NCBI GenBank assembly: GCA_947489195.1 | Contig: CANLCT010000001.1 | Coordinates: 124,001 to 188,000, forward strand | Length of the DNA: 64,000 bases | Source: an uncultured Aquimarina sp. | GTDB lineage: Bacteria; Bacteroidota; Bacteroidia; Flavobacteriales; Flavobacteriaceae | Reading direction: 5' to 3' | In this document: positions 61,487 to 64,000 of the stretch, one piece after another | Layout of the letters: each line of letters begins with the position of its first letter | How positions within the stretch are numbered: position 1 is the stretch's first letter | Position numbers and translations under genes: made by a program | Notes under the pieces: generated by a model | Told to the model about the DNA's origin: nothing | The model's database searches: none | What the model saw: only the letters and a program-made list of their open reading frames with translations

Positions 61487-61816
61487 TTATTCAGCAGGTT
61501 CTTCGTTTATTGTTGGAATTTCTTGATCATCAATATCAATTACCTCTTCGTCACCTAGTATTTTAGATTCTTGTACCCCTTTACCATCCATAATTGAAAC
61601 ATTAGATAGTAAAATTAAAGCTAACAAAAGAGTAGCTAAAGCCCAAGTGCTTTTGTCAAGAAAATCGGTTGTTTTTTGAACGCCACCTAGTTGACCTCCT
61701 CCACCTCCAAAAGAAGATGATAACCCGCCACCTTTAGGGTTTTGTACCATAATTACTAAAATAAGTAATAGGGCAACTACTACTATAAGGGCTAAGAATA
61801 TTGAAAATGTACTCAT
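61487..61816 (-). CDS. secG: Protein translocase subunit SecG
   Basis: 109 residues. The first membrane span (about 3-24) is followed by MVQNPKGGGLSSSFGGGGGQLGG, the SecG signature loop, and a second span (about 50-72, TWALATLLLALILLS). The acidic C-terminal tail is typical of Bacteroidota. SecG is a non-essential subunit of the SecYEG channel. It is 6 bp from the upstream gene. Confidence 0.95.
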   Translation of the reverse strand: MSTFSIFLALIVVVALLLILVIMVQNPKGGGLSSSFGGGGGQLGGVQKTTDFLDKSTWALATLLLALILLSNVSIMDGKGVQESKILGDEEVIDIDDQEIPTINEEPAE

Positions 61817-61822
61817 AATCTG

Positions 61823-62674
61823 TTATTTATTATCCGTCAATTTTTCGATTGCTCGAATTCGGTCTGCAAATAAACCACTTTTTTCGGGATTTTTCAAAAT
61901 TAAAATTTTATATGCTTGTATTGCTTTTTTATAATTTTTTTGTGCCAAATACACTTTAGCTAGTGTTTCGGTCATTAGGTCTTCGGCTGGGATATTGTTT
62001 TGTTTGGCTAAATTTATTATTGGAGCGGTCTTATTTACAGGGTTAATCTTGGGCGAATTCTTAATGAATTTGTCAATTAAAGAGCTTTCAATAAGTTTCT
62101 TTTTTGGTGGTGTGGTAGGAATATCCTCTCTGTTAATGGGGTGTAATGAAGCCAGGCGTAACCATTCAGTAAATGAATGTGTTTCTTTTTTATCAAATTC
62201 TAATGGGGTATTAGTGTTTAGAGAAACTTCATTTTTTTCATCATTGCTTTGGCTTTTTTTGGCTTCAAAAAGTAAAGGATCGGTAATTTGATGAGCCTCT
62301 TCTGAAGTCATTTTTATGTTGCTATCTTCAATAGTTGCAGTTTCGGGTAAAACCGTTAGTATGCTTTTTTGAATCTTTTGTATAGGTTTTATATCGTAAG
62401 TAGTAGCTTTTTTGGTAGAAAAATCAACAGCTTTTTCAAATGCTTTTGAAGTAATAAAGTTAAATAATACTTCGCGATCTGTGGTGTAGGCTGCAGTTTC
62501 TTTTAATTTTTGATTGTATAAGTGGCTACTTTGGTCTTTTAATACTTTTAGTTGTACTGCTCGTGCCGATTGGAAATAGGGGTATTTGTCAATGATTTCG
62601 CTAAGCATTGATAAATCCGAAAGTTGTACTTGCCTTGGATTGTTTAAAATATGAAGTAAAGCCTTAGATTCCAT
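61823..62674 (-). CDS. Conserved hypothetical protein with TPR-like C-terminus
   Basis: 283 residues, soluble. The C-terminus has YLAQKNYKKAIQAYKILILKNPEKS, a tetratricopeptide-type helix pair. The N-terminal part begins with a helical segment (LLHILNNPRQVQLSDLSMLSEII). In Flavobacteriia this gene commonly lies between lptE and secG. Function unknown. It is 3 bp from lptE. Confidence 0.7.
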   Translation of the reverse strand: MESKALLHILNNPRQVQLSDLSMLSEIIDKYPYFQSARAVQLKVLKDQSSHLYNQKLKETAAYTTDREVLFNFITSKAFEKAVDFSTKKATTYDIKPIQKIQKSILTVLPETATIEDSNIKMTSEEAHQITDPLLFEAKKSQSNDEKNEVSLNTNTPLEFDKKETHSFTEWLRLASLHPINREDIPTTPPKKKLIESSLIDKFIKNSPKINPVNKTAPIINLAKQNNIPAEDLMTETLAKVYLAQKNYKKAIQAYKILILKNPEKSGLFADRIRAIEKLTDNK

Positions 62675-62677
62675 AAG

Positions 62678-63187
62678 TTACCATTTTGCTAATGTAGCAT
62701 TTACCATATCTTGAGTAATACGCTGAAAAATTTCGGTAAAAGCAGTTTCAGCGGTGTCTCCTGTTAGTAATTGTGAGCTTGGATAGTCATAAAAAAATGA
62801 AAATGTTTGCTCTAGGTCGTTTTCTTCATTTTTAGTATCAATGTATCTTAATCTAATGCCAATGGTTAAACGGCTTTCGGCAGCTCTCTGGTCAGCAGTG
62901 GCAGTGTTAGGGGCAATATAAAATTGAGTAATTTCGCCTTCGTAAATAATATCGCCATTATTGGTTACTAAATCTAAATTAGTTTGATTTAGAATAAAAT
63001 CTTGTAACTCGGTGGTGTATCTACGGTCTAAACCAGGTTCAACTATCGGAGCCTGATTGGTAAATTGACGAACTTCAAAGGTTTTTACATCGGGGCTAAT
63101 TGAAATTCCGCTAAAGGAATAAATGCCGCATCCAATACATAAAAAACTAATGAATGTTCCAAGAATAATGGTTTTTAAGTGTTTCAT
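62678..63187 (-). CDS. lptE: LPS-assembly lipoprotein LptE
   Basis: 169 residues. A signal peptide with lipobox (LCIGC, Cys20) is followed by GIYSFSGISISPDVKTFEV and FTNQAPIVEPGLDRRYTTELQDFI, the typical LptE start in Bacteroidota. It is the lipoprotein partner of LptD in the outer-membrane LPS translocon. It overlaps the sigma-54 activator gene by 1 bp. Confidence 0.9.
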   Translation of the reverse strand: MKHLKTIILGTFISFLCIGCGIYSFSGISISPDVKTFEVRQFTNQAPIVEPGLDRRYTTELQDFILNQTNLDLVTNNGDIIYEGEITQFYIAPNTATADQRAAESRLTIGIRLRYIDTKNEENDLEQTFSFFYDYPSSQLLTGDTAETAFTEIFQRITQDMVNATLAKW

Positions 63188-64000
63188 TACAAGTCGAATT
63201 GTTTTATTTTACGGTATAGGGTGCGTTCGCTAATTCCAAGTTCTTCTGCGGCAGCTTTTCGCTTGTTTTTATGGCGTTCTAATGATTTTTTTATCAATTC
63301 AAGCTCTTTATCGTGTAAAGATAAGGTTTCTTCCTCCTCAATTTCTTCGGCAAAATGATATTTGTCATCTTTTAAACTGGTGCTAGGGGTTTCTTCTGCG
63401 TAAGCACTAGCTTCAATTTGTAAATACTCTTCTTTATTAGTTTCGGTAGTAGGAGTAAATTGAGGCTTTTGGAATTCAGATTTGGTTAGAATGGCTTCGT
63501 GCGGCGATTCGCCGTAAATTTTATTAATTAAGTGTTTATTGTCTTTTTGAACATCCGAAACATCGCCATTTTTCATTAATTCGAGTGTTAGTTTTTTTAA
63601 ATCACTCAAATCACTTTTCATATCAAAAAGTACTTTGTATAAAATTTCGCGCTCATTTTTAAAATCACTTTCTTGTTCTTTGGTGTTTACAAGAGCAGGT
63701 AAATTTCCGCCCATATTGGGCAGGTATCCTCTAAGTGTAGTAGCAGTAATGCTCCTGTTTTCTTCTAACACCGAAATTTGTTCGGCTACATTGCGTAATT
63801 GTCGAATATTTCCATTCCAATGATATTTTTCTAATAAAAACACACTTTCGTCGGTTAGGCGAATGGTAGGCATTTTGTATTTAGATGCAAAATCAGAGGC
63901 AAATTTTCGAAATAGTAAATGAATATCTCCTTTACGTTCTCTAAGTGGTGGAAGTCCAATTTCAACGGTGCTTAAGCGGTAGTACAAATCCTCTCGGAAT
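63187..64000 (-). CDS. Sigma-54-dependent transcriptional activator (5' part outside window)
   Basis: The frame is open to the window edge. The sequence FREDLYYRLST, PPLRERKGDIHLLF and WNGNIRQLRN are the last motifs of the AAA+ sigma-54 interaction domain; a Fis-type helix-turn-helix (AAAEELGISERTLYRKIKQF) ends the protein. The Walker motifs lie outside the window. A linker of about 110 residues with low complexity connects the two parts. In Flavobacteriia this regulator is found upstream of lptE. Confidence 0.88.
   Translation of the reverse strand, partial: FREDLYYRLSTVEIGLPPLRERKGDIHLLFRKFASDFASKYKMPTIRLTDESVFLLEKYHWNGNIRQLRNVAEQISVLEENRSITATTLRGYLPNMGGNLPALVNTKEQESDFKNEREILYKVLFDMKSDLSDLKKLTLELMKNGDVSDVQKDNKHLINKIYGESPHEAILTKSEFQKPQFTPTTETNKEEYLQIEASAYAEETPSTSLKDDKYHFAEEIEEEETLSLHDKELELIKKSLERHKNKRKAAAEELGISERTLYRKIKQFDL

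Overview
ORGANISM. The window reads as a member of the Bacteroidota, most likely family Flavobacteriaceae. The DNA is AT-rich. The right end carries a housekeeping block with high sequence confidence (groEL, groES, secG, lptE and a sigma-54 activator). The initiator tRNA gene has a Bacteroidota-type promoter (TAnnTTTG). Surface proteins are of Bacteroidota type (gingipain-like C25 peptidase, TonB-dependent receptor). Nothing in the sequence identifies a species.

LAYOUT. (1) 1-2973: three co-directional genes for surface or secreted proteins, followed by about 1.2 kb of decayed sequence. (2) 4184-6301: a small plus-strand operon, a divergent repressor with three TTGGAGT operator half-sites, and non-coding hairpins. 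(3) 6337-21294: a dense minus-strand block of 27 genes that I interpret as the virion and lysis module of a tailless, membrane-containing virus. It has an FtsK/HerA (A32-type) packaging ATPase, about 17 small proteins with one membrane span, two or three lytic enzymes, a Zn peptidase, Arg-rich membrane proteins, and a capsid-protein candidate. No terminase, portal, tail or baseplate gene is visible. (4) 21665-34561: a defence region. Cassettes B, C and D are framed by integron-attC-like sites, and group II intron remnants sit in two of the site halves. The genes include a HEPN-like protein, a PD-(D/E)XK nuclease candidate, a PHP-AAA ATPase pair, a McrB/McrC-like restriction system with two methyltransferases and a controller, and a GmrSD-like DUF262 protein. 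(5) 35043-41172: two unknown genes, 0.8 kb of structured non-coding DNA, then GNAT, AraC-type regulator and TonB-dependent receptor genes. (6) 41234-56226: a minus-strand replication/early module with a replication-initiator-like protein, a large adenine methyltransferase, a Strawberry-notch helicase, an AAA ATPase and a VWA-like partner. (7) 56516-58844: a small gene, an excisionase-like gene and a tyrosine recombinase next to the initiator tRNA-Met gene. (8) 58989-64000: host chromosome.

HOW IT FITS. Parts 2-7 look like one integrated element of at least 52 kb. The recombinase and tRNA mark its right end. I could not find a second copy of the tRNA 3' end on the left, so the left boundary is open and may lie outside the window. 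The element would carry its own regulator, replication genes, particle genes and lysis genes, plus a cargo of defence genes and one outer-membrane receptor locus.

The most interesting observations are: (a) the likely tailless virus module, with a charge-segregated capsid candidate and a 672-residue protein that seems to be the same beta fold interrupted by a beta-propeller; and (b) an integrase-less, attC-framed array of multi-gene defence cassettes, in which the start of each of three cassettes matches the complementary box at its own end.
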